64,000 nt of DNA, from NCBI GenBank assembly GCA_021774795.1, contig JAJFIR010000048.1:101073-165072 (forward strand), read 5' to 3'. The first letter of the stretch is position 1. Each line of letters begins with the position of its first letter. The stretch comes from Emcibacteraceae bacterium (lineage in GTDB: Bacteria > Pseudomonadota > Alphaproteobacteria > Sphingomonadales > Emcibacteraceae). Of the stretch, positions 27,311-36,416 are shown piece after piece. Under the pieces are notes generated by a model. The model was given only the letters and a program-made list of their open reading frames with translations. It searched no databases and was not told where the DNA came from. Both the position numbers and the translations under genes were made by a program.

Positions 27311-29008
27311 ATGGCTACAGAATTTGATGCAATTGTTGTAGGGTCTGGTGTTTCCGGTGGATGGGCTGCTAAGGAGTTTTCGGAAAAAGGAATGAAAACC
27401 TTGCTCATTGAGCGAGGAAGAAATGTAGCGCATATGGAAGACTACCCGACCGAAGGCGCGACGCCGTGGGAGCTTCCCAACAACGGACGAATACCTAAGC
27501 AAGAACTTGATGATGACTACGAAATTCAGCAGCTCGCCTTTTTACAAGAACATAACAAACATTTTTTTGTAAAAGACAGCGAACATGGTTACGAGCAACC
27601 AGATGATAAATTCTTTACATGGATCAGAGGGTATCACCTTGGCGGCAGGTCACTTACTTGGGGAAAGCAAACATATCGCTGGAGCGAGATGGATTTCAAT
27701 TCCAACAAAGAAGACGGGAATGGTATCGACTGGCCCATTCGTTACGCGGATATTGAGCCGTGGTATGATTATGTTGAAAAATTTGCCGGCATTAGTGGTT
27801 CGGTCGAAGGTATTTCCAATTTGCCGGATGGGGTTTTTCAGCCGCCAATGGAAATGACATGTGTAGAGAAAGTTATAAAAGAACGCATTGAAGCTGAGTT
27901 TGAAAACCGACATTTGATTATTGGCCGCTGCGCACATTTAACGGAGCCAACTGAAGAGCAATTGGGTCTTGGGCGTGGCAAATGTCAGTTTAGAAACGAA
28001 TGTATGCGTGGTTGTTCGTTCGGCGCATATTTTTCCAGTCAGTCAGCGACGCTCCCTGCGGCTGAAAGAACGGGCAATCTAACCATAGTGGCAGATGCTA
28101 TTGGTCACAGTGTGACCTATGATGCGGCTACCGGCAAGGCGACGGGTGTTCGCATTGTTGATGCTAATAGCAAAGAAGCTCGTGAATATTCGGCGCGCGT
28201 AGTATTTTTATGTGCGTCGACCATTGGTTCCACGCAAATTATGTTAAATTCCATATCGGAAGCATTCCCAAATGGCATTGCTAACGGTAGCGGTGCATTA
28301 GGTCATTATTTGATGGATCATATTTATCAGGCGGGGGCCAGCGGCAGGATGCCGGGTTATGAAAATAATTACGAGTCCGGACGGCGTCCTAACGGCATAT
28401 ATATACCGAGGTTTCGTAATATAAACGGCGACAAGCAAGAAAACTTCCTGCGTGGTTATGGTTATCAGGGTAGCGCACACCGATTACCCTGGAAGCGTGG
28501 TGAAAACGAAACCGGGCATGGTGCCGACTATAAGAAAAATCTGCAACAACCGGGCGATTGGTGGTTTAGCATGACCGGTTTTGGCGAAATGCTTCCGAGA
28601 TATGAAAATCACATAAGTGTGGACCATGATAAGCTTGATCAATGGGACGTTCCCACATTAAATATTTCCTGTGAATTTAGTGAGAATGAAAAGAACTTGC
28701 AGAAGGACATCGCATCGGAAGGTGAAAGAATGCTTAAAGCGGCGGGGCTTGAGGATGTAACGTCGTGGGTGAATGAAGGCTATCCTGGTCTTTGCATTCA
28801 TGAAATGGGAACAGCGCGCATGGGCAATGATCCAAGTGAAAGTGTGCTAAACAAACATAATCAGGCCCATGAGGTGCCAAATTTATTTGTAACGGACGGT
28901 GCATGCATGACATCAACGGCATGTCAAAACCCATCACTGACTTATATGGCATTAACAGCAAGAGCGGTAAGCTACGCTGTGGATCAAATCAAGGAAGGCG
29001 TATTATAA
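27311..29008 (+). CDS. GMC-family FAD-dependent dehydrogenase
   Basis: A 565-residue flavoprotein. The FAD-binding GSGVSGG (11-17) and the following LIERGR are at the N-terminus; the family catalytic His/Asn region shows near the C-terminus in QNPSLTYMALTARA. It has no signal peptide, consistent with co-export by the Tat signal of the preceding small subunit. GMC dehydrogenases of this arrangement oxidise sugars or polyols at the periplasmic face and pass electrons to a cytochrome or quinone. The substrate is unknown. Confidence 0.9.
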   Translation: MATEFDAIVVGSGVSGGWAAKEFSEKGMKTLLIERGRNVAHMEDYPTEGATPWELPNNGRIPKQELDDDYEIQQLAFLQEHNKHFFVKDSEHGYEQPDDKFFTWIRGYHLGGRSLTWGKQTYRWSEMDFNSNKEDGNGIDWPIRYADIEPWYDYVEKFAGISGSVEGISNLPDGVFQPPMEMTCVEKVIKERIEAEFENRHLIIGRCAHLTEPTEEQLGLGRGKCQFRNECMRGCSFGAYFSSQSATLPAAERTGNLTIVADAIGHSVTYDAATGKATGVRIVDANSKEAREYSARVVFLCASTIGSTQIMLNSISEAFPNGIANGSGALGHYLMDHIYQAGASGRMPGYENNYESGRRPNGIYIPRFRNINGDKQENFLRGYGYQGSAHRLPWKRGENETGHGADYKKNLQQPGDWWFSMTGFGEMLPRYENHISVDHDKLDQWDVPTLNISCEFSENEKNLQKDIASEGERMLKAAGLEDVTSWVNEGYPGLCIHEMGTARMGNDPSESVLNKHNQAHEVPNLFVTDGACMTSTACQNPSLTYMALTARAVSYAVDQIKEGVL

Positions 29009-29009
29009 A

Positions 29010-29927
29010 TTGGATGACTTTTCAAGACGGGATTTATTATGTGGCGCATCAATGCTTGCGGCGTCGAGCATGTTGCCTTATTCATTAACTATGGCACAAC
29101 AAAGCAATAAATTTGATATGAGCTTCGCACCGCACGAGGGAATGTTTAAAAACTTGGCGGGTGATGACATTGTCGACCAGATTAATTTTGCTGCCGGGCA
29201 GGGTTTTACGTCGTGGGAAGATAATGATATGAAAAAGCGCAGTGCTTCTGATCAGGAGCGTGTCGCCAAAGCACTACAAAATAACAATATGGACATGGGT
29301 GTTTTTGTCGCCAGTGCCATTGACTGGAATAATGTTTCAATGTCCGTCGGTGATCCGGCATATGTGGAAAATTTCGTTAAGGAAATGGAAGAAAGTGTTG
29401 AAGTAGCGAAGCGTGTCGATGCGCAGTGGATGACGGTGGTTCCCGGCGTTGCCGATTTAAAACTTCATAAAGATTATCAGATGGCCAATTTAGCGGAATG
29501 TCTGAAACGCGGCAGTGCGGTTCTGGAAAAAGCGGGCTTGATTATGGTTTTAGAGCCTCTTAATACATATGAAAATCATCCCGGATTGCTGCTTACTGAA
29601 ATTCCGCAAGCCTATTATCTTTGTAAAGCGGTCAACAGTCCGTCCTGTAAGATATTATTTGACATCTATCATCAGCAAATAACGGAAGGCCGCATCATCG
29701 GCAATATGAACATGGCTTGGGACGAAATAGCTTATTTTCAAATTGGTGATACGCCCGGTCGGAACGAGCCAACCACCGGTGAAATAAATTATAAAAACAT
29801 ATTCAAACATATCCATGAAAAAGGATATAGAGGTGTAATGGGCATGGAACATGGTAATTCCATGAGTGGTGTCAAAGGCGAGCACGCCGTTATCGACGCA
29901 TATCTTGACGTTGGTAATTTTCTTTAA
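29010..29927 (+). CDS. Tat-exported hydroxypyruvate isomerase-like TIM-barrel protein
   Basis: A 305-residue protein starting at TTG 29010 (AAGGAAGG nine bases upstream), directly after the GMC stop. It has a Tat signal (SRRDLL, then a hydrophobic region ending MAQ). The body is an AP-endonuclease-2/sugar isomerase TIM barrel: MVLEPLNTYENHPG, a FDIYHQQ metal-binding segment, and GDTPGRNEP. Glu and His/Asp residues at these places bind a divalent metal in hydroxypyruvate isomerase and 3-dehydroshikimate-dehydratase-like relatives. Export is unusual for this family, and it may instead act on the product of the adjacent GMC enzyme. Confidence 0.78.
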   Translation: MDDFSRRDLLCGASMLAASSMLPYSLTMAQQSNKFDMSFAPHEGMFKNLAGDDIVDQINFAAGQGFTSWEDNDMKKRSASDQERVAKALQNNNMDMGVFVASAIDWNNVSMSVGDPAYVENFVKEMEESVEVAKRVDAQWMTVVPGVADLKLHKDYQMANLAECLKRGSAVLEKAGLIMVLEPLNTYENHPGLLLTEIPQAYYLCKAVNSPSCKILFDIYHQQITEGRIIGNMNMAWDEIAYFQIGDTPGRNEPTTGEINYKNIFKHIHEKGYRGVMGMEHGNSMSGVKGEHAVIDAYLDVGNFL

Positions 29928-29950
29928 TTATTCTACGTCGTCAGAAATTA

Positions 29951-30532
29951 TTAATCGTCTTCCGAATAATATCCGACAACATCACCTTCTGTTGTGACGC
30001 CGAGCCCGTTTAATACACGGTTTGAATAATTAAAGTAAGCAACGACCTGGTTAACTTCGAGTATTTCCCCGTCATCGCAACCTGCGGTCCGCAATGGTTC
30101 CATATCCTCTGCTTCCATCTTGGCAACATTAGCGGTTAATTTTGCGCCATAATTTAAAAGGGCCAATTCTTTGCCTTTAAATACGTTCTGCGGTACACCT
30201 TCTTTAAGTGCCGCAAAGATTGCGTCAGATTTTTTCTTATCCTTGATTAACCTTCGGGCATTAGTGAAATGATGGGTAAGGCTATAATCACATTGATTTA
30301 TGATGCTGGTGTAGGAGGCCACCACTTCCAGGAACCAGAACGGCAACTGATTGTCCGGATTATGGAGCACAGATTTATAAATTGCCATATGACCGCCGAT
30401 CGTATGGGGACGTAGTGATTGGCAACGCATAACATTATCAACGGTGCCATGAGGGGAACGGGCTTTAGCATACATTTCTTTGACATCGCCTGTGGCTTCA
30501 CTATCTTCTATCATTTTAATCCATGCGGACAT
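29951..30532 (-). CDS. carboxymuconolactone decarboxylase / AhpD-type protein
   Basis: A 193-residue protein of the AhpD-like fold. The family's helix reads SYTSIINQCDYSLTHH: the Cys of the CxxC pair is present at QC, but the second Cys position is Ser, leaving CxxS with the downstream His. Peroxidase-related AhpD proteins normally have both Cys for a thiol-disulfide cycle, so a peroxidase role is doubtful; the reading is by eye. Cytosolic. It is divergent from the NHL-repeat gene. Confidence 0.78.
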   Translation of the reverse strand: MSAWIKMIEDSEATGDVKEMYAKARSPHGTVDNVMRCQSLRPHTIGGHMAIYKSVLHNPDNQLPFWFLEVVASYTSIINQCDYSLTHHFTNARRLIKDKKKSDAIFAALKEGVPQNVFKGKELALLNYGAKLTANVAKMEAEDMEPLRTAGCDDGEILEVNQVVAYFNYSNRVLNGLGVTTEGDVVGYYSEDD

Positions 30533-30623
30533 TTTCGTTCTCGTTTGTTATTGGTTTTAATGTTTTCTTGTCGTAGTCTATAAACTATTGATTGGGAAAC
30601 CAACATTAAAACAGGGTAAGGGC

Positions 30624-31616
30624 ATGAGAAAAGTAGTAATATATTTTTTAGGGGCGGTAATTACTTTATGTCTGCTTTTGGGCGTATTAAGCGCACTCGC
30701 CTTTATGACCAAAGACTTGGACGGCGATTATAAACTGGTCGCCACATGGGGTGAGCGAGGAGAGGGGCCAGGGAAGTTCGTTTATCCTGCTGGTTTAAAA
30801 GTTTACAAAGGAGAAGTTTTCGTTGTTGATGTAAATAGTCATAATATTCAAGTGTTTGACTTGGACGGTAAATACTTACGTCAATTTGGTACTGAGGGCG
30901 AAGGTTTTGGAGAATTTAAAAGACCGTGGAATATTTATTTTCATAATGACGAAATGTATGTCGCGGCCTATGAAAATAATCGCATTGATGTTTTAACACC
31001 CGGCGGTAGTTTCAAACGATCTTTCGGCAGTTTGGGTACCGGTGATGGTGAAATGGAAGGGCCAACGGCACTCACTATAGACGGAAATGACAACATCGTT
31101 ATTGCTGATTTCTATAATCACCGGGTTGTTAGGCATAAGCCGGATGGTAAGTTTATATCTGCATGGGGCGTTGCAGACGATGTCAGCTCCCGTCTGGATC
31201 GGTTTAATTATCCGCTTGATGTTATTACAAGTCGTGATGGGAAGTTAGTTTATGTGTTGGATAGCGGAAACGAGCGCATCAAGGTATATGGCTCGGACGG
31301 TGAATATAAATTCAAATGGGGTGGGCCGTTTGGTTATAACACACTGATTACTTATTTTCATTGGTTCCCATTTGATGGCTGGTTTTCAGATCCCAAATCC
31401 CTCGCCATTGACAAACAAGGAAAAATATATGTTGGTGATGCCAGTAACAAACGCGTTCAGGTATTTGATGAAGCCGGAAATTTTATCAGCGCGTTTGGCG
31501 GAACGGGCAAAGATGAATTTGGCACTATTGGTGGTATCGATGTCGCCGATGACGGTTCAATATTCGTGGTTAATCAACCGACACGAACAATTCAAAAATG
31601 GCAATATAAGCCGTAA
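30624..31616 (+). CDS. membrane-anchored NHL-repeat protein
   Basis: A 330-residue protein from the ATG at 30624 (AGGGTAAGG site; an upstream Met at 30588 has none). An N-terminal membrane anchor (about residues 6-28) is followed by six or so NHL-type beta-propeller blades with repeated YPxxL/D, G.iyVaD and R..vFd-like segments (for example ADFYNHRVVRHKPDG and VGDASNKRVQVFDE). NHL propellers bind ligands or partners and a few are lactonases or peptidylglycine lyases. It is 29 bases ahead of the NhaC gene, so the two may be cotranscribed. Confidence 0.8.
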   Translation: MRKVVIYFLGAVITLCLLLGVLSALAFMTKDLDGDYKLVATWGERGEGPGKFVYPAGLKVYKGEVFVVDVNSHNIQVFDLDGKYLRQFGTEGEGFGEFKRPWNIYFHNDEMYVAAYENNRIDVLTPGGSFKRSFGSLGTGDGEMEGPTALTIDGNDNIVIADFYNHRVVRHKPDGKFISAWGVADDVSSRLDRFNYPLDVITSRDGKLVYVLDSGNERIKVYGSDGEYKFKWGGPFGYNTLITYFHWFPFDGWFSDPKSLAIDKQGKIYVGDASNKRVQVFDEAGNFISAFGGTGKDEFGTIGGIDVADDGSIFVVNQPTRTIQKWQYKP

Positions 31617-31645
31617 TAAGTAAATTTAGGGAAAAGACGTTTCAT

Positions 31646-33049
31646 ATGGATAGAGTAAAAAAGCCGAGCTTCGCCCAATCATTTGTTTGTTTTGGGGGCA
31701 TTCTCGCAATGATCATTATTGGTCTTATTATGTTGCATATAAATATGCATGTTTTGATTATGACTTGTATAATCTGGACCTGTTTGCACTGCGTTTATTT
31801 GGGGTATAGCTTTCCAGAGATCAAAGCGGCGATGAGCGTTGGTATAAATCGCGGTTTGGGAGCCATGTTTATTTTTATCCTGATAGGGGTTGTGATTGCG
31901 GCCTTTCTTGAAAGCGGCACCATATCAAGCATTGTTTATTATAGTCTCGATATCATTCATCCGGCGGTGTTTCTGCCCAGCAGTCTGCTTATTTGCAGCC
32001 TTATGTCGTTGGCGGTTGGTACATCATGGGGAACGGTGGGAACCGCCGGGGTAATCTTAATTGGTGTTGGTGGGGCAATGGGTATTCCGCTTCCAATTGT
32101 TGCAGGTGCGGTTGTTTCCGGAGCTACTTTTGGTGATAAGTTATCGCCAATTTCGGATACGACAAACCTTGCTGCTGTCGCAGCTGGCACCGATTTATAT
32201 AAGCATATCAAATCGATGTTATACACGACCATCCCTACCTATTTAATTTGTATTGTCTTATTCGCTTTTGTCGGGCTTGAATATACGACAGACGTGATTT
32301 CAAATGCAGACGTAAAAGCCTTTCAAGCAGCCATTGATGCAAATTTTGTTGTCAGTATCTGGGGTTTTCTTCCGATAATAACCTTGTTTGCGCTTAGTTT
32401 GATGAAATATGACGCTGAACCGGCGATGATATCCAGCGTAGCAGTAGCCATACTGTTAGCGATTTTCCAGCAGGAACGATCAGTTCTTGATATTCTTAGC
32501 AGTCTTCAAGATGGTTATGTAGCTTCAACAGGACATGAAGATCTTGATACTTTGGTAAATCGTGGCGGTATTCAAAGTATGATGTGGACATTGTCCATGA
32601 CTTTTTTCGCACTAGCACTCGGTGGACTTCTTGATGCAGCGGGTTTCTTGCATGAGCTGCTCACCGGAATTCTGGTTCGGATTAGATCTGTATTTTCGCT
32701 CGCTTTTTCGACCATGTGTACTGGCATCCTCGCGTGTATGAGCATGGGTGAAAGCTACATTTCGATCATCGTTACGTCGCAACTGTTTAAAGAAAAGTAC
32801 GCAGATATGAATCTTAAACCTTATATGCTTTCCAGAAGTGTTGAAGAAAGCACAACAATGTCTTGCGCCATTATCCCCTGGACGACGGCCGGGGCTTTTT
32901 ATTACGGTGCCATGAAGGTTCCGGTTTTCGATTATTTGCCGTACGCATTTTTAAATTACCTAAACCCGATAGTTTCCCTTGCCATGACATATATGGGCAT
33001 AGCGGTATTTCGGGAGGTTTTCACAAAAGAAGCCTATGCAGGTGAATAG
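31646..33049 (+). CDS. NhaC-family Na+/H+ antiporter or related ion-coupled carrier
   Basis: A 467-residue polytopic membrane protein with about eleven or twelve hydrophobic segments. NhaC-like features include SLAVGTSWGTVGTAG (about 116-130), GDKLSPISDTTNLAA (about 162-176) and a late CMSMGESYISII. Related carriers exchange malate or arginine/ornithine-type substrates, so a metabolite carrier for the neighbouring catabolic genes is possible. Its last 16 bases overlap the convergent M29-like gene. Confidence 0.87.
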   Translation: MDRVKKPSFAQSFVCFGGILAMIIIGLIMLHINMHVLIMTCIIWTCLHCVYLGYSFPEIKAAMSVGINRGLGAMFIFILIGVVIAAFLESGTISSIVYYSLDIIHPAVFLPSSLLICSLMSLAVGTSWGTVGTAGVILIGVGGAMGIPLPIVAGAVVSGATFGDKLSPISDTTNLAAVAAGTDLYKHIKSMLYTTIPTYLICIVLFAFVGLEYTTDVISNADVKAFQAAIDANFVVSIWGFLPIITLFALSLMKYDAEPAMISSVAVAILLAIFQQERSVLDILSSLQDGYVASTGHEDLDTLVNRGGIQSMMWTLSMTFFALALGGLLDAAGFLHELLTGILVRIRSVFSLAFSTMCTGILACMSMGESYISIIVTSQLFKEKYADMNLKPYMLSRSVEESTTMSCAIIPWTTAGAFYYGAMKVPVFDYLPYAFLNYLNPIVSLAMTYMGIAVFREVFTKEAYAGE

Positions 33050-34098
33050 TCAAATAATTTGCTTAGTTCCGGCCAGTTATTTAAGCATTTATTTGTGGCT
33101 TCGAAATTGTGAGGCTGCAATCGTCCATTATCCCATAATTTTTTGCCATCAATTTTAATGGTATGATCCGGTATCGTACAGCTTATTTCGCCGGGAGCGT
33201 AATCGCCACATGTATGAAAATGGACATAATTTGGATTAGTAAAGACACTATTGGACCAGCGATCAGGATCATTTGATTCTGGTTCTTTATAATCGCTTCC
33301 GGGATGAATACCCGCATGCCATGAATGAACCACGTTCGGGTCAATATCGAATTTTTCCGACACGTTTTTATAGTGGGTTTTCACCAGTCCAACCATGTCT
33401 GTGGGTCCTGTAAAATCAACAATTTTTCCCATTTTAACTTCGGCAAATACAGGTTTGTCGAGCTTTAAGAACGGCGGGTCATATACTTTTGATCCGGTGG
33501 GGGCCAGATATCTGTCCATTACAATACGTCCCGAGAAACCCTTTGCTTCCAGTGGTGTAGGCACACCAAGAGGAAAGCGATGCACGGTCACGTCACTTTG
33601 TTCTTCGCGGCTTTTATCGGACAGACGACCAACAAAATGAGTACCCAACGGGCATGTGATTTCAATCTCATTTGCCTCAATTAAAATATCATCTATAGCG
33701 AGTTTTAGTTCACTGTAAGCGTGGTGATTTGTGCGTCCATAAGGGGAGCCAAGCATTTCAAGATTGCGTATATAGCTCATGACGCTTCTGGTACCCGGTC
33801 TTGGGGTAGAGAAGCGTTCCTGGTCACCGATACGAGAAAAGAAGATCGTGCAGTCATGGTCTTCGATCATTTTATTGAGTTTAGGACATTGTACATTTTC
33901 CGGCCTTGCTACTTCTATGAAAGTAGGATTAAGGCCTATCTTCATAGCCTGATCCGCTACAAAACGAGGAGCGTGCTCATCATACCATCCTGTTTCTGGA
34001 TCTTCAGAAATGATTAATAAAGTTTCGTCTGGTTTTATGTCCGCACAATTAATTAAAAGATTTTTTGCCCCCAATACAATATTGTCACTCATACTCAT
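33034..34098 (-). CDS. M29 aminopeptidase / 2,5-dihydroxypyridine dioxygenase (NicX)-like protein
   Basis: A 354-residue protein with a late HSWHAGIHPGS motif and HTCGDYAPGEISC near the C-terminus. The arrangement resembles the thermophilic metalloaminopeptidase (M29) fold that also includes NicX, an Fe(II) ring-opening dioxygenase of nicotinate breakdown. I recognise this by pattern only; the actual activity is open. The start overlaps the XRE gene's stop by one base, so it is translationally coupled to the regulator and the 2OG oxygenase upstream. The context (ring-cleaving dioxygenases, transaminase) favours a catabolic enzyme over a peptidase. Confidence 0.5.
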   Translation of the reverse strand: MSMSDNIVLGAKNLLINCADIKPDETLLIISEDPETGWYDEHAPRFVADQAMKIGLNPTFIEVARPENVQCPKLNKMIEDHDCTIFFSRIGDQERFSTPRPGTRSVMSYIRNLEMLGSPYGRTNHHAYSELKLAIDDILIEANEIEITCPLGTHFVGRLSDKSREEQSDVTVHRFPLGVPTPLEAKGFSGRIVMDRYLAPTGSKVYDPPFLKLDKPVFAEVKMGKIVDFTGPTDMVGLVKTHYKNVSEKFDIDPNVVHSWHAGIHPGSDYKEPESNDPDRWSNSVFTNPNYVHFHTCGDYAPGEISCTIPDHTIKIDGKKLWDNGRLQPHNFEATNKCLNNWPELSKLFDYSPA

Positions 34099-34676
34099 TA
34101 TCTTTTTTCTGCCTTTATTGTTAAGAAACTAAATTTATCGGAGATAACTTTTTTGATGCCGTGGCTTAGTTCCGCATCAAGGGTAAGACTATCGCCCGGT
34201 TTTAAGTGGATTTGTTTTTGTCCGTAGTTGAACTTTGCTTCGCCGTTTAAAATATGCATAAAAACTACGCCATGACCAACATATATGGGAGCCTGCGTAT
34301 CTTGCTTTTCCATTGTGACGATATGGGCTTCAAATCCAAAGTCGCGACGATTATGTGACGCCAGATTAATAAAATCATGGCTATGATCGTCAACGATCCT
34401 GGTTGAATTTATACCCTGACCTTTTTTAACGTGAGTGAAGTCAACATGATTTGACGATGTTGTTTCCCGAAAGAAGCTTACCATTGGGACTTCAAGTGCC
34501 GTGCTCAGGGCTTCCAATGTGGAAATAGAAGGGGAGACCTGACCATTTTCAATACGACTTATCATTGCTGCCGATACATCTGCACTTTCAGCAAGTTGTT
34601 TTGCGTTAAGGCCGATACTTTCGCGCAGGTCGCGCAAAGTAGCACCAATGGCCATATCAATTGTATTTTCACTCAT
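34098..34676 (-). CDS. XRE-family regulator with C-terminal cupin
   Basis: A 192-residue regulator from the ATG at 34676, overlapping the 2OG gene by eight bases (an earlier in-frame Met lies inside that gene and is unlikely). Residues about 10-65 form a helix-turn-helix domain (LRDLRESIGLNAKQLAE, ISRIENGQVSPSISTLE). The C-terminal half is a cupin with VGHGVVFMHILNGEA and LKPGDSLTLDAELSHG. Members sense a small ligand through the cupin and commonly control the adjoining catabolic operon (for example PuuR-like). Here it is expected to regulate the 2OG/M29 unit it sits within. Confidence 0.87.
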   Translation of the reverse strand: MSENTIDMAIGATLRDLRESIGLNAKQLAESADVSAAMISRIENGQVSPSISTLEALSTALEVPMVSFFRETTSSNHVDFTHVKKGQGINSTRIVDDHSHDFINLASHNRRDFGFEAHIVTMEKQDTQAPIYVGHGVVFMHILNGEAKFNYGQKQIHLKPGDSLTLDAELSHGIKKVISDKFSFLTIKAEKR

Positions 34677-35646
34677 GATCCGGATTTTTTCTATAGGAGA
34701 AAGCTTTATCAAAGCGCCAGTTGAGATAGTCACCGCATGTGATGGGTTTATCTTTGGTTTTATAATCCGCGCCGAAAACATCTTTTGCGTCAATTATTGT
34801 TTCCGGATTTGGATCAAACGCCAGCACTAGTGACAATCGTTCACGCCCGGAACTATTTACCACCCGGTGAGGGGTTGATTTATATTCACCATCTGTCCAT
34901 CTGGCTAACAAGTCGGCGACATTGACAATTAACGTATCTGCAATTGGCGGTGCTTCTATCCACTGGCCTTTGATGTCCTGTACTTGTAAGCCGCCAACGT
35001 TATCCTGAGCGAGAACCGTAAGAACACCAAAATCAGTATGTGGTCCAACGCCGAATTGTTGATCATCCATAGATTCTGGTTGCTTTGGGTAATAAACGAA
35101 AGAAGCGCGACTTAAAGGTTTATCGCTGGCTTTTAAGAAGAAATTCTCATCTAAGTTAAGGCCCAATGCAAAGCCACGCATCAAATGATGGGCAACATCA
35201 TGAGCATGCTTAAAATAATCCATCGCGTGTATTTTTAATTCCGGTAAATGTAAAGGCCATTGATTTTGGCCTCTAAGTTGATGATCATCGAGAATATCGC
35301 CACTCGCGTTTTCAAAACCCCAAAGGTAACTTTCCTTTAGATCGGGTTTAAGTTCATCGTCCATCTTGGCTCCGCCGCAGCCGATCCACCCCCGATGTTG
35401 CGCAGAAACGTTAACATCTGATTTTACTTCAGGTGGACTTCGAAAAAAATGATAGGCCGTGCTGCGGGCTTCGGTAATGATATCTTCAGGTATGCCGTGG
35501 CCCTTAATATAGATAAAACCAAGTCCCTTGCTGGCCGCGTGTAGCTCTTTTGCGACTTTCATAGGGTCTGAACCATTTCGTAATTCTGTTATATCAACAA
35601 TTGAAATTACGTCGGGATCAAGTTGTTTTGCTTGTGCATAGGCCAC
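34669..35646 (-). CDS. 2-oxoglutarate/Fe(II) oxygenase, isopenicillin N synthase-like
   Basis: A 325-residue non-haem iron oxygenase with the double-stranded beta-helix. Iron ligands: H203 and D205 (PHTDFG) and H260 (STPHRV), and an RLS pair (R270, S272) that binds the 2-oxoglutarate carboxylate. The N-terminal DIOX_N region holds GFIYIKGHGIP. Such enzymes hydroxylate or desaturate small molecules, including amino acids and ethylene precursors. It leads a three-gene unit with the XRE regulator and the M29-like gene; its substrate likely fits that regulator's ligand. Confidence 0.88.
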   Translation of the reverse strand: MAYAQAKQLDPDVISIVDITELRNGSDPMKVAKELHAASKGLGFIYIKGHGIPEDIITEARSTAYHFFRSPPEVKSDVNVSAQHRGWIGCGGAKMDDELKPDLKESYLWGFENASGDILDDHQLRGQNQWPLHLPELKIHAMDYFKHAHDVAHHLMRGFALGLNLDENFFLKASDKPLSRASFVYYPKQPESMDDQQFGVGPHTDFGVLTVLAQDNVGGLQVQDIKGQWIEAPPIADTLIVNVADLLARWTDGEYKSTPHRVVNSSGRERLSLVLAFDPNPETIIDAKDVFGADYKTKDKPITCGDYLNWRFDKAFSYRKNPDHE

Positions 35647-35726
35647 GGTAATTTATTTTTCATATTTAATGAATCGATATATTGATTATATAATATGAAA
35701 TTTACTATTAAGCAATAAATTAATTA

Positions 35727-36413
35727 TTATGCAATATCATTTTCAAAGAAAGTCGGATTTTTACCGCCGATCACAATATCAAATTGATAACCACAATCAA
35801 ATTCTTTACCCGGCGTATCATATTCTTTTCCGATATTTTTATCAAAATTGTCACCCATTAATATCCTCATAGGGTCCGCGTCATTATGCGGATCACCGTT
35901 AAAATACATTTGAGTAATCAAACGAGAAGAACCGCCACGAATTGACATGTGTATATGTTTTGGGCGCCAACGGCCTATGTCTGGTCGCGCTAAATATTCG
36001 CCTGGTCTAATGGACCAAAACTCATAATTACCGTTTTCATCACTTATTGTCCTGCCAATGCCGAGGAAGTTTGGATCAAGTGGTAATCCAGATTGGTCTT
36101 CGATATGGGTATATCTACCGTGTTTGTTGGCATTCCATATTTCTACAAGAGAATTACGGATCGGCCTGCCGAATTGATCGGTAATTGTACCGGTCACTTT
36201 TATAGGGTCGCCGTCAGCGCGTGGCCTGCCGGCGGCAAGCCGTGTCATATCTGCTTCACCTGGGTTGATACCATAGTTATACGGCGCATAAGGTGCGAAC
36301 GAGGCCCTCGCGCTGTCTGGTATTAGATGGAGTGGGTGCCGAGGTGTTCTTTCATTGGAAGTGTTATCCGTTGGCCCGATTTCAATGGTGCGTCCATATT
36401 GTGTCATGATCAA
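35727..36413 (-). CDS. intradiol dioxygenase, protocatechuate 3,4-dioxygenase beta-subunit-like
   Basis: A 228-residue catalytic subunit. The four Fe(III) ligands of the intradiol family are in place: Y101 (GRYTH), Y140 (PGEYLAR), H153 and H155 (RPKHIHM). EIWNANKHGRYTH is the family fingerprint. These enzymes cleave catechol-type rings between the hydroxyls. The gene is three bases downstream of the alpha-like subunit, an order (alpha then beta) reversed from typical pcaHG. No pcaBCD genes are nearby, so the dihydroxy-aromatic substrate may not be protocatechuate. Confidence 0.88.
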   Translation of the reverse strand: MIMTQYGRTIEIGPTDNTSNERTPRHPLHLIPDSARASFAPYAPYNYGINPGEADMTRLAAGRPRADGDPIKVTGTITDQFGRPIRNSLVEIWNANKHGRYTHIEDQSGLPLDPNFLGIGRTISDENGNYEFWSIRPGEYLARPDIGRWRPKHIHMSIRGGSSRLITQMYFNGDPHNDADPMRILMGDNFDKNIGKEYDTPGKEFDCGYQFDIVIGGKNPTFFENDIA

Positions 36414-36416
36414 TTC

